A DNA stretch of 5,325 nt, from contig JAJFHR010000180.1 in the NCBI GenBank assembly GCA_021775515.1, positions 1 through 5,325 on the forward strand, read 5' to 3'. A model generated the notes under the pieces. That model did no database searches. It was not told the origin of the DNA and saw only the letters and a list, made by a program, of their open reading frames with translations. Numbering within the stretch: position 1 is the stretch's first letter; each line of letters opens with the position of its first letter. The stretch is from Hyphomicrobiales bacterium (GTDB lineage Bacteria > Pseudomonadota > Alphaproteobacteria > Rhizobiales > JAJFHR01). Both the position numbers and the translations under genes were made by a program. Positions 1 through 5,325 of the stretch are shown piece by piece.

Positions 1-1003
1 TGCCGTTTGGTATAAAATCCAACGGATAAGCAACCCGGCCGTTCTCCGTCAGTGTGGTATCGTCAAAATCAAACTCACGTGTATCATCGTCCATCATCAC
101 GTTTTCAAGAACACTGCCAAATCGTTGCGTGGTCGCAAATATTTCGGGCTCTGCCTCGGCCGAAAGTTTGATGGTTTTGGCGTAACACCCGCCCTCAAAA
201 TTAAAGATACCATTTTCCGACCAGCCATGTTCATCATCGCCAATCAATATGCGGGAAGGATCAGCGGACAAGGTTGTTTTGCCGGTACCGGAAAGGCCGA
301 AAAACACGGCTGAATCATCATCTGCCCCCAAATTTGCGGAACAATGCATCGGCATGACGCCCTTGGCGGGCAGGTCAAAATTCAACATGCCAAATACTGA
401 TTTTTTTGTCTCACCGGCATAGGAGGATCCGCCAATTAAGACGATCCGCTTGGTGTAATTGCAGGCGATCACCGTTTCAGACCTGACATCATAGCGTTTT
501 GGATCTGCTTTAAAGCTGGGCAGATTGATGACTGTAAACTTAGGAGAAAAATCACCAAGTTCGTGTGGCTCGGGCCGCCGCAGAAGATGGCGGATGAACA
601 GCGCATGCCAGGCATATTCACAAAAAACCCGGGTCGGCAGCCGGTGTGCAGGATCGGCACCGCCGTAAAGATCCTGAACGAATAAATCCTTTCCTTCGGC
701 AAAAGCCATGAAATCCTCATAAAGAAGATCGAATTTCTCCGGGGTCATCGCGGCTGCGTTATCCCACCACACGGTATCGCGCGTGGTATCGTCTTTTACG
801 ATAAATTTGTCGCGGGCCGAACGGCCGGTATGCAATCCGGTGACAACGGCCAACGGGCCGTTTTTTGCTGCCTTGCCCTCGTTGCGTTGGAGGGCCTGTT
901 CATAAAGCGCTGCAGGAGAATGATTCCAGTACACAGTATTGAGATTTTTAAATCCACTTTCCTCGACACCAATTTTGCCAACATGAGGACCAACGTGCTT
1001 CAC
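1..1003 (-). CDS. pckA: Phosphoenolpyruvate carboxykinase (ATP), N-terminal 334 codons, cut by the window edge
   Basis: PckA catalyses oxaloacetate + ATP to phosphoenolpyruvate + CO2 + ADP, the first committed step of gluconeogenesis, in the cytoplasm. Reading the minus strand gives an uninterrupted frame with the ATP-type PEPCK signatures in order: TGRSARDKF at residues 59-67 (R61 is the substrate-contacting arginine), YAGETKKSVFGMLNF (PEPCK-specific), GLSGTGKTTLS at 236-246 (phosphate-binding loop, K242) and IGDDEHGW at 254-261 (metal-binding aspartates). The family is about 530 residues long, so roughly 200 C-terminal residues lie outside the window. I chose GTG at 1003-1001 because GGGAG (1011-1015) sits 7 nt upstream, and the resulting N-terminus MKHVGPHVGK resembles known PckA proteins. 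Another in-frame GTG at 1009-1007 is only one base from that ribosome site. In rhizobia pckA lies next to chvI, and in Agrobacterium it is reported to be acid-induced through ChvG/ChvI. All visible active-site motifs are intact. Confidence 0.96.
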   Translation of the reverse strand, partial: MKHVGPHVGKIGVEESGFKNLNTVYWNHSPAALYEQALQRNEGKAAKNGPLAVVTGLHTGRSARDKFIVKDDTTRDTVWWDNAAAMTPEKFDLLYEDFMAFAEGKDLFVQDLYGGADPAHRLPTRVFCEYAWHALFIRHLLRRPEPHELGDFSPKFTVINLPSFKADPKRYDVRSETVIACNYTKRIVLIGGSSYAGETKKSVFGMLNFDLPAKGVMPMHCSANLGADDDSAVFFGLSGTGKTTLSADPSRILIGDDEHGWSENGIFNFEGGCYAKTIKLSAEAEPEIFATTQRFGSVLENVMMDDDTREFDFDDTTLTENGRVAYPLDFIPNG

Positions 1004-1009
1004 TTTCAC

Positions 1010-1205
1010 TCTCCCGTATAAAAATTTGTACTCACAACACACCTAACGCAGCTAGACACGTTTTAGGAATATATTTTGGTTGAAGATTTTGTTCATAAAC
1101 GACACAACAGTTTGCAGGCGGCAACAAATTTGTCTTGCGCCAAAAAGTTCGGATCAGATTTTAGGCAATGTATTGAACCACAACAACAGCAAAAAAAAGA
1201 GATTA
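1010..1205 (-). promoter_or_regulatory. hugZ-pckA intergenic region with pckA leader and candidate promoter
   Basis: This 196-nt AT-rich gap lies between the hugZ stop and the pckA start, both on the minus strand. Read toward pckA, a candidate sigma70-like promoter is TGAACA (1090-1095) and TATATT (1068-1073) with a 16-nt spacer, giving a leader of about 60 nt. The -35 is weak (4 of 6), so this is tentative. Downstream of the -10 lies an imperfect inverted repeat, CCTAACG (1042-1048) against CGTTTTAGG (1059-1067), which could form a small leader hairpin or an operator. Its left arm contains CTAACGC, the complement of the GCGTTAG found upstream of chvI. I found no convincing coding sequence here and no clear GC-rich hairpin terminator for hugZ, so hugZ transcripts may read into pckA. 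Confidence 0.4.
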
Positions 1206-1979
1206 TTAATGCGCCCGGGCCTGATCGGCAAGCTCGACAAAAGCACTACGGGCATTTTTTACGTTTTCAAGCCGGTTTATAAAGGCCAGCCTGAGCGTTT
1301 GACCATCGGCAATGAGGTCGCATCCTTCAACATCACACCCGGAAATCTGCCAGTTTGCTGCCCCAGCGCCAAGAAGTTTGGTGGCAAAGAGCTGCACAAC
1401 GTCAAGGTGGTCCGAATTCATGTGATCGATAATTTCATCCTCAATCTCAGCAAGGCCATCACTGCACGCCCCGGTCAATAAAAACTGGTCAGGTTTCACC
1501 TGGTAAATGCGCCCGAAACCGCCGACATAATGCACCATTTCAATTTTCATCGAAAAAAAATGAAAGTCGGCGAATTCCGAATATCCTCTGGCTTCAGGAT
1601 TGCGGTTTAAATATCGGCGGCGCTCCTGTTCGCCGATGTCGAAATTTGCCGTACCGATCAGACTGGTGCGCCCCAGTGTCAAAGGATCGCCGGGTTTGCC
1701 AACTTCGTGCACCATCAGCGATATGCGGGGATCTTTGCGAATATTCTGGGTGTGGAGGGCTAGATCGGACGTCAAAAACACTGGCGAGCCATAGATATCT
1801 GTAGCAATTGATGCAAATGACACGTAGGGGTGGCGGGTATTTTGGTCCAGGGTGCCAAGTGCCCCGGTTTTGACCGAGCGCAGAATTGACCGGGCCGGCA
1901 GAGCTTTTTCAGCATCGCTCGATTTGGGCTCATCATTACCGCTGTTTTGGCCCGGCGAAGAAGGAATAGTGTCAGGCAT
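1206..1979 (-). CDS. HugZ-family protein: pyridoxamine 5'-phosphate oxidase-like split barrel plus DUF2470
   Basis: A 257-residue cytoplasmic protein with no signal peptide. Residues 1-26 are Ser/Pro/Asp/Glu-rich and probably disordered. Residues about 28-165 form the FMN-binding split barrel of the PNPOx-like superfamily (SILRSVKTGALGTL at 31-44, GSPVFLTSDLALHTQNI at 64-80, then RISLMV, LTLGRTSLIG and YVGGFGRIYQV). Residues about 175-253 are a DUF2470 domain starting IEDEIIDHMNSDH (179-191). This two-domain order is that of HugZ/HutZ-type proteins, some of which bind and degrade heme. The family also holds members of unknown role, so heme oxygenase activity is inferred, not shown. Candidate heme or metal ligands are H186, H191 and the terminal H257. 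GGGAGG (complement of 1986-1991) lies 6 nt before the ATG and supports this start. The gene is divergent from chvI and upstream of pckA on the same strand. No heme-uptake genes are visible nearby. Confidence 0.88.
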   Translation of the reverse strand: MPDTIPSSPGQNSGNDEPKSSDAEKALPARSILRSVKTGALGTLDQNTRHPYVSFASIATDIYGSPVFLTSDLALHTQNIRKDPRISLMVHEVGKPGDPLTLGRTSLIGTANFDIGEQERRRYLNRNPEARGYSEFADFHFFSMKIEMVHYVGGFGRIYQVKPDQFLLTGACSDGLAEIEDEIIDHMNSDHLDVVQLFATKLLGAGAANWQISGCDVEGCDLIADGQTLRLAFINRLENVKNARSAFVELADQARAH

Positions 1980-2122
1980 AAACTGCCTCCCAGAAGTTTA
2001 CTTTGTTTCAATCTAACAGGTTTGCTGGTATTTGACACTAACCCTAGGTAAAATCAACGCCACAATTTGCCCATGTTGCCCGCCTAGGGAAGCGTTAGAA
2101 CAACAACAAATGGAATTATCTA
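1980..2122. promoter_or_regulatory. Divergent hugZ / chvI promoter region with repeated elements
   Basis: This 143-nt region must drive both hugZ (leftward) and the chvI-chvG-hprK operon (rightward). It contains CTAAC at 2013-2017 and 2038-2042, GTTAG at 2094-2098, two CCTAGG palindromes at 2043-2048 and 2083-2088 (40 bp apart, within inverted CCCTAGG/CCTAGGG), and a tandem TTGCCC at 2067-2072 and 2076-2081. That density of symmetric elements suggests regulator binding sites. OmpR-type regulators commonly control their own operon, so ChvI is the natural candidate, but this is inference. I could not find a good -35/-10 pair for chvI. The ribosome site for chvI is weak: only TGGA (2111-2114), 8 nt before the ATG. 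Confidence 0.6.
2029..2057 (-). promoter_or_regulatory. Candidate hugZ promoter
   Basis: Read on the minus strand, TTGATT (complement of 2052-2057) and CAAATA (complement of 2029-2034) are separated by exactly 17 nt, giving a leader of roughly 45 nt before the hugZ ATG. Each hexamer matches the sigma70 consensus at four positions. The spacer contains CCTAGG and GTTAG, so a protein bound to those elements would occlude or reshape this promoter. The call is by eye, and alphaproteobacterial promoters are loosely conserved. Confidence 0.33.
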
Positions 2123-2824
2123 ATGCCCACGATTGCGCTCGTTGACGATGACAGGAATATTCTTACTTCGGTAAGCATTGCCCTGGAAGCTGAAGGATAT
2201 CAGATTCAAACCTATACGGACGGAGCCTCAGCGCTTACGGGTTTTTCGGCCAGCCCCCCTGATATTGCCATTCTGGATATTAAAATGCCAAGGATGGATG
2301 GCATGGAGCTGTTGCGGCGAATGCGGCAAAACTCTGAGATTCCGGTCATCTTTTTAACGTCAAAGGATGAAGAGATAGATGAATTGTTCGGCCTCAAAAT
2401 GGGAGCGGATGATTTTATACGCAAACCGTTCTCTCAACGCTTGTTGGTTGAGCGGGTAAAAACGATTTTACGCCGATCCCAATCAAGGGAAACTTCTGCA
2501 GCAGTTCAGCCTGTTGCCGGCGTGATTGAGCGTGGTAAGCTGATTATGGATCCAGAACGCCACTCATGCACCTGGAATGGAAAGCAAGTGGTTTTGACGG
2601 TTACGGAGTTTCTTATCCTGCAATCACTGGCGCAGCGACCCGGAATTGTAAAAAGTCGCGATTCTTTGATGGATGCGGCCTATGAAGATCAAGTCTATGT
2701 TGATGATAGAACCATCGATAGCCATATCAAGCGTCTGCGCAAAAAATTTAAAGTCGTTGACAAGGATTTTGACGTTATCGAAACGCTTTACGGCGTGGGA
2801 TATCGGTTTAAGGAGGCAATGTAA
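2123..2824 (+). CDS. chvI: Two-component response regulator ChvI (OmpR/PhoB family)
   Basis: A 233-residue cytoplasmic DNA-binding response regulator, partner of the downstream kinase. The receiver domain (about 3-118) has the acidic pair D9/D10, phosphoacceptor D52 in ILDIKMPRMDG, the switch residue T79 in FLTS and K101 in RKPF. The winged-helix output domain (about 135-230) shows TEFLILQSLA (161-170), recognition helix RTIDSHIKRLRKKF (196-209) and the wing YGVGYRF (223-229). Length and order are typical for ChvI/BvrR, which controls envelope composition, exopolysaccharide, motility and host-interaction genes and responds to acid or envelope stress in rhizobia, Agrobacterium and Brucella. 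The ATG is preceded only by a weak ribosome site (TGGA, 8 nt upstream). MPTIALVDDD is the expected N-terminus, so the start is secure. It is the first gene of the chvI-chvG-hprK operon; its stop is 6 nt before chvG, which is in the same frame. All phosphorelay residues are present. ChvI is favoured over other OmpR-type regulators because of the chvG and hprK context. Confidence 0.95.
   Translation: MPTIALVDDDRNILTSVSIALEAEGYQIQTYTDGASALTGFSASPPDIAILDIKMPRMDGMELLRRMRQNSEIPVIFLTSKDEEIDELFGLKMGADDFIRKPFSQRLLVERVKTILRRSQSRETSAAVQPVAGVIERGKLIMDPERHSCTWNGKQVVLTVTEFLILQSLAQRPGIVKSRDSLMDAAYEDQVYVDDRTIDSHIKRLRKKFKVVDKDFDVIETLYGVGYRFKEAM
2810..2816 (+). promoter_or_regulatory. Displaced Shine-Dalgarno for chvG inside the chvI 3' end
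   Basis: AAGGAGG is a near-perfect anti-16S match lying in the last codons of chvI. It is 14 nt from the chvG ATG at 2831, longer than the usual 5-9 nt. Only 2 nt separate it from the last Met codon of chvI (2819-2821), which is directly followed by TAA. No other in-frame start for chvG exists between that TAA and 2831 apart from the CGG TTA codons, so the ATG remains the best start. The site probably couples chvG translation to ribosomes finishing chvI. Confidence 0.6.
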
Positions 2825-2830
2825 CGGTTA

Positions 2831-4633
2831 ATGGTTGCTGAGACGGAGCACTTGGTCGACGCATCAGCCCACCAGGGTTCAGAGGCCCGGGGGGAGGGGA
2901 AAAGTCTTGGGCACCGAACCAAAAGAAAAAACCCTCTTTTCAGATTTTCCTCGTTAACGCGCCGTATTGTCATACTTAACCTTGCCGGTCTTGTACTTTT
3001 TGTCTCCGGGATTCTTTATCTCAACCAGTTTCGCGCCGGTTTGACGGATACCAAGGTTCAAAGCCTGTTGGTGCAGGGCGAGATTATTGCTGGAGCCATT
3101 GCGAGTTCAGCAACGATTGAAACAGATTCCATCATATTTACGCCAACCCCTATTCCTGAATCACCGATAGGAGAAACGCCTGCGCAGGAAGATGAAGATA
3201 TCCAGAGTCTGGATTTTCCGATTAATCCGGAACAGGCAGCGCCAATTCTCAAACGTTTGATAGTGCCGACCAAGACCCGGGCACGTATTTATGACCGTGA
3301 AGGCGTGCTGATCGTCGATACGCTCAATCTCCGCAACCGTGGCGCTATCATGAGGTTTGATCTGCCGCCGCCAAATATCGAAAAAAAATCAACAGTTGAA
3401 AGTTTTTTCAAGGATATTTGGACCACGATAATTCGATGGGCGTTTTCACGAGATTTACCATTGCAGCGTGAAATCGGCGGGCATAACGGCCGTGTTTTTC
3501 CCGAAGTCACTACCGCCTTGTCGGGCAATAATGCCAGTGTTGTCAGAGTCAACAAACAAGGCGAGTTAATCGTCAGCGTGGCGATACCGGTTCAACGGTT
3601 TCGAGCGGTTCTCGGGGCATTGGTCCTGTCAACTGAAGGCGGCGATATCGACAGTATTGTGCGTGCCGAACGCTGGGCGATTTTTCGGGTATTCTTGGTC
3701 GCCGCAAGCATTACGGTTTTGCTGTCATTATTGCTTGCGGGCACCATCGCTGGACCGGTTAGACGCCTGGCAGAGGCAGCGCAGCGCGAGCGCCGCGTTG
3801 GCGCAAAATCGCGTGTCGAAATCCCTGATTTGACTGACCGGCGCGATGAAATTGGCTATTTATCGGGATCCTTGCGGGAAATGACCGATGCCCTATACGG
3901 CCGGATTGATGCCATCGAAAGATTTGCCGCAGATGTGGCCCATGAGCTAAAAAACCCGCTTACGTCCTTACGCAGTGCTGCTGAAACACTGCCTCTGGCC
4001 AAAGATGATGCCGTGCGGTCTCGTTTGTTAGTCATCATCGAAGAAGACGTTAAACGTCTGGACCGGTTAATTAGCGATATTTCAGATGCTTCCAGACTTG
4101 ATGCCGAGCTTGCCCGCGAAGAAGCCGAGCCTGTCGATATTGCCGATATGCTTGCTGCCGTTGTTGCTGTTGCCCAAGATACACAATCACAAGATACCGT
4201 GCCGATCCGTCTGACCATCGTACCCGATCCTCAGGCTGAAAAGGCATACGTTGTTGAAGGCCATGATATCCGTCTGGGACAGGTCATTCGCAATCTTTTG
4301 GATAACGCCCAGTCGTTTTCGCCCAAAGATGGCGTGATTAAGGTGAGCGCTGAACGGGTTGATGACACTATTGAAATTGTCGTTGAGGATCAGGGACCGG
4401 GTATTCGTCCCGAAAGCAAAGATAAAATATTTGACCGCTTTCATACTGACCGCCCCGGAGAAGATGAATTTGGCAAAAACTCTGGCTTGGGTCTGAGTAT
4501 TTCAAAGCAGATAATTGATGCCCACAACGGAAAAATCTGGGCCGAAAACAAAATGAGTGAAGACGAAAACCCGCGGATAACAGGTGCTTGTTTTCACGTC
4601 AAATTGCCGGCGGCATACAAATTGAAAGTTTAG
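2831..4633 (+). CDS. chvG: Sensor histidine kinase ChvG (ExoS/BvrS type)
   Basis: A 600-residue inner-membrane sensor kinase that phosphorylates ChvI. Order: charged cytoplasmic tail (1-45, containing FSSLTRRIVILNLAGL typical of ChvG), TM1 (about 46-65), periplasmic sensor domain (about 66-283), TM2 (about 284-306), HAMP (about 307-360), dimerisation domain with phospho-acceptor H371 in HELKNPL, then the ATPase domain with N-box VIRNLLDNA (485-493), G1 DQGPGI (520-525), F-box IFDRF (533-537) and G2 GLGLSIS (552-558). The periplasmic part has the family hallmarks LNQFRAGL, QGEIIAGAIA, LDFPINPE, TRARIYDREG and RFDLPPP. A Pro/acid-rich stretch (about 104-127) is probably a variable loop. In rhizobia this domain is held inactive by periplasmic ExoR, which is degraded on acidification; whether ExoR exists here cannot be seen. 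All catalytic motifs are intact and the length is normal. It starts 6 nt after chvI in the same frame and ends 3 nt before hprK, so it is translated within an operon. Confidence 0.95.
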   Translation: MVAETEHLVDASAHQGSEARGEGKSLGHRTKRKNPLFRFSSLTRRIVILNLAGLVLFVSGILYLNQFRAGLTDTKVQSLLVQGEIIAGAIASSATIETDSIIFTPTPIPESPIGETPAQEDEDIQSLDFPINPEQAAPILKRLIVPTKTRARIYDREGVLIVDTLNLRNRGAIMRFDLPPPNIEKKSTVESFFKDIWTTIIRWAFSRDLPLQREIGGHNGRVFPEVTTALSGNNASVVRVNKQGELIVSVAIPVQRFRAVLGALVLSTEGGDIDSIVRAERWAIFRVFLVAASITVLLSLLLAGTIAGPVRRLAEAAQRERRVGAKSRVEIPDLTDRRDEIGYLSGSLREMTDALYGRIDAIERFAADVAHELKNPLTSLRSAAETLPLAKDDAVRSRLLVIIEEDVKRLDRLISDISDASRLDAELAREEAEPVDIADMLAAVVAVAQDTQSQDTVPIRLTIVPDPQAEKAYVVEGHDIRLGQVIRNLLDNAQSFSPKDGVIKVSAERVDDTIEIVVEDQGPGIRPESKDKIFDRFHTDRPGEDEFGKNSGLGLSISKQIIDAHNGKIWAENKMSEDENPRITGACFHVKLPAAYKLKV

Positions 4634-4636
4634 AAC

Positions 4637-5143
4637 ATGGCTGAACGGACATCAGAAACGAGACATGGGACATTTGTCAAAGTGGGGCCTGTTGGCGTGC
4701 TCATTGAGGGCAAGTCGGGCTCCGGCAAATCTGCCCTTGCGCTAAGGCTGATTGATGAGCCGGGCCGCGGTATCGGCAACGTCGAACTAATAACGACCCT
4801 TGTCGCCGATGATCAGGTATGTCTGTGGCGTGAGGAAAATTCGGCCATTATTTATGGCAAAGCCCCCTCGACTATTGCCGGTCTGGTTGAAATCCGTGGC
4901 TTGGGATTAGCGAATGTTGACCACCTGGACCAAAGCAGGCTTCATCTAATCGTCCGGATAACAGAATTGGAAGAGATCGAAAGGCTGCCGGATTTTCCAC
5001 ATACAAACATCTCCGTTTTGGGCCAACCTGTCCCGGTAATGGATATTTCGGCGACCGATATGGCCGGCCCGGCCAAGGTCAGATCTGCCGTGATCGCGCT
5101 GCTGGAGGATTGCCTGATTGAAAATGAATATCTTTGCAGTTAG
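4637..5143 (+). CDS. hprK: HPr(Ser) kinase/phosphorylase, short alphaproteobacterial form
   Basis: HprK phosphorylates a serine of HPr (and may reverse this), linking metabolic state to the regulatory PTS, in the cytoplasm. The 168-residue protein is the kinase domain only; the N-terminal domain of the roughly 310-residue Firmicutes enzyme is absent, as is usual in alphaproteobacteria. Visible motifs are H10-G11, equivalent to the conserved His before the P-loop; Walker A GKSGSGKS at 25-32; VADD at 56-59, whose D58/D59 match the catalytic aspartate pair; and the family signature EIRGLGLANV at 85-94. The position after GKS is Ala where Firmicutes have Glu, a common difference in short forms. 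GPAKVRSAV near the C-terminus is typical of alphaproteobacterial HprK. The start lies 3 nt after the chvG stop, with a weak GAAAG (4624-4628) as ribosome site, implying co-transcription. A homologous arrangement exists in Rhizobiales, and in Brucella BvrR/BvrS is reported to control PTS genes. The usual partners HPr and EIIA are not visible before the window ends. Confidence 0.92.
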   Translation: MAERTSETRHGTFVKVGPVGVLIEGKSGSGKSALALRLIDEPGRGIGNVELITTLVADDQVCLWREENSAIIYGKAPSTIAGLVEIRGLGLANVDHLDQSRLHLIVRITELEEIERLPDFPHTNISVLGQPVPVMDISATDMAGPAKVRSAVIALLEDCLIENEYLCS

Positions 5144-5258
5144 AGGATAGCTTTGCGACTGCACATTGTATGATGATTTAAGTGATTATATGGTGCGCAA
5201 TGTGTTGCGATGCGGTTATAATCCCGCACCAGATCAACCCGGTTTCACGTGGAGACAA
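5144..5258. other. Non-coding stretch after hprK with two interlocking inverted repeats and a TATAAT hexamer
   Basis: No complete gene is visible here. Two perfect 7-bp inverted repeats overlap: CACATTG (5162-5168) with CAATGTG (5198-5204), and TGGTGCG (5191-5197) with CGCACCA (5225-5231). Because the left arm of the second lies in the loop of the first, they are mutually exclusive or would form a pseudoknot. TATAAT at 5217-5222 is a perfect -10 hexamer, but no good -35 lies 16-18 nt upstream. TTGCGA occurs at 5153-5158 and 5205-5210. There is no T-run after either stem, so this is not a standard intrinsic terminator. It may be a promoter or leader region for a following gene. Confidence 0.4.
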
Positions 5259-5325
5259 TTGAAGCTGGGAAATCTGAACGATTTAAATGGTCAAAGATTT
5301 TTATCTGCGCTCGTCAACGTGCGGG
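5259..5325 (+). CDS. Possible start of a further plus-strand gene, cut by the window edge; identity uncertain
   Basis: From TTG at 5259 a frame stays open to the end, giving about 22 residues (MKLGNLNDLNGQRFLSALVN onward). GGAG at 5251-5254 sits 4 nt upstream. The same frame is open back to an ATG at 5190, which has no good ribosome site. The pattern LNxLNxxxFxxALxNV resembles the N-terminus of OHCU decarboxylases (UraD, purine degradation), but this rests on very few residues and is only a guess. The two other forward frames are also open at the end (GTG 5249 and ATG 5287), so the frame itself is not certain. None of the three frames resembles the start of EIIA-Man, HPr or RapZ, the genes often found after hprK. 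Confidence 0.25.
   Translation, partial: MKLGNLNDLNGQRFLSALVNVR

Noticed and set aside
125..993. Short open frames on both strands within the first kilobase
   Set aside because: They are out of frame with pckA, whose continuous 334-codon frame with PEPCK motifs explains the whole stretch.
1191..1198. A8 run (T8 on the minus strand) after the hugZ stop as an intrinsic terminator
   Set aside because: The GC-rich sequence just before it, GCCCGGGC, is a self-palindrome without room for a loop, so no stable stem-loop precedes the T-run.
1080..1481. Plus-strand open frame of 133 codons overlapping the hugZ 3' end
   Set aside because: It lies mostly antisense to the well-supported hugZ frame, its product has no recognisable domain, and its first part is intergenic AT-rich sequence with no ribosome site.
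2032..2037. Perfect TTGACA as -35 of a chvI promoter
   Set aside because: The positions 16-18 nt downstream (around 2054-2061) read TCAACGCC and do not resemble a -10; the TAAAAT at 2049-2054 is only 11 nt away.
3856..4218. Minus-strand open frame of 120 codons inside chvG
   Set aside because: It is antisense to the kinase core, with a Ser/Ala/Arg-rich shadow composition. The chvG frame here carries H371 and the dimerisation domain.
4637..5143. hprK as a truncated pseudogene, because it is half the length of the Firmicutes enzyme
   Set aside because: The short, kinase-domain-only form is normal in alphaproteobacteria, and the His, Walker A, Asp pair and signature motif are all present.

Overview
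The window looks like an ordinary chromosomal stretch of an alphaproteobacterium. The diagnostic feature is the conserved cluster pckA / chvI-chvG / hprK with a short, kinase-domain-only HPr kinase. This arrangement is classical for Rhizobiales and related orders. Base composition is moderate by eye, and every protein has close relatives in alphaproteobacterial families. I cannot name the genus from the sequence alone.

Layout. Positions 1-1003 (minus) hold the first 334 codons of pckA, ATP-type phosphoenolpyruvate carboxykinase, cut by the window edge. A 196-nt gap (1010-1205) carries its leader and probable promoter. Positions 1206-1979 (minus) encode a HugZ-type protein with an FMN-binding split barrel followed by a DUF2470 domain. 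A 143-nt divergent region (1980-2122) separates it from a plus-strand operon of three tightly packed genes: chvI (2123-2824, OmpR-type response regulator), chvG (2831-4633, membrane sensor histidine kinase) and hprK (4637-5143, HPr(Ser) kinase). The gaps inside the operon are 6 and 3 nt. The last 182 nt contain no complete gene, two interlocking inverted repeats, a TATAAT hexamer, and possibly the first codons of another plus-strand gene.

How the genes fit together. ChvG/ChvI (called BvrS/BvrR in Brucella and ExoS/ChvI in Sinorhizobium) senses envelope or acid conditions and controls envelope, motility and host-interaction genes. HprK phosphorylates HPr of the regulatory, sugar-transport-less PTS of alphaproteobacteria, and PckA is the gluconeogenic entry point. 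The cluster therefore joins envelope sensing to carbon-state signalling.

No new system is evident. The most useful unexplained signals are regulatory. A recurring CTAG/GTTAG element lies upstream of both chvI and pckA and inside a plausible hugZ promoter. There is a tandem TTGCCC repeat upstream of chvI. The chvI-chvG junction is in frame, with a displaced Shine-Dalgarno. Finally, the PTS genes often found after hprK are not recognisable here.
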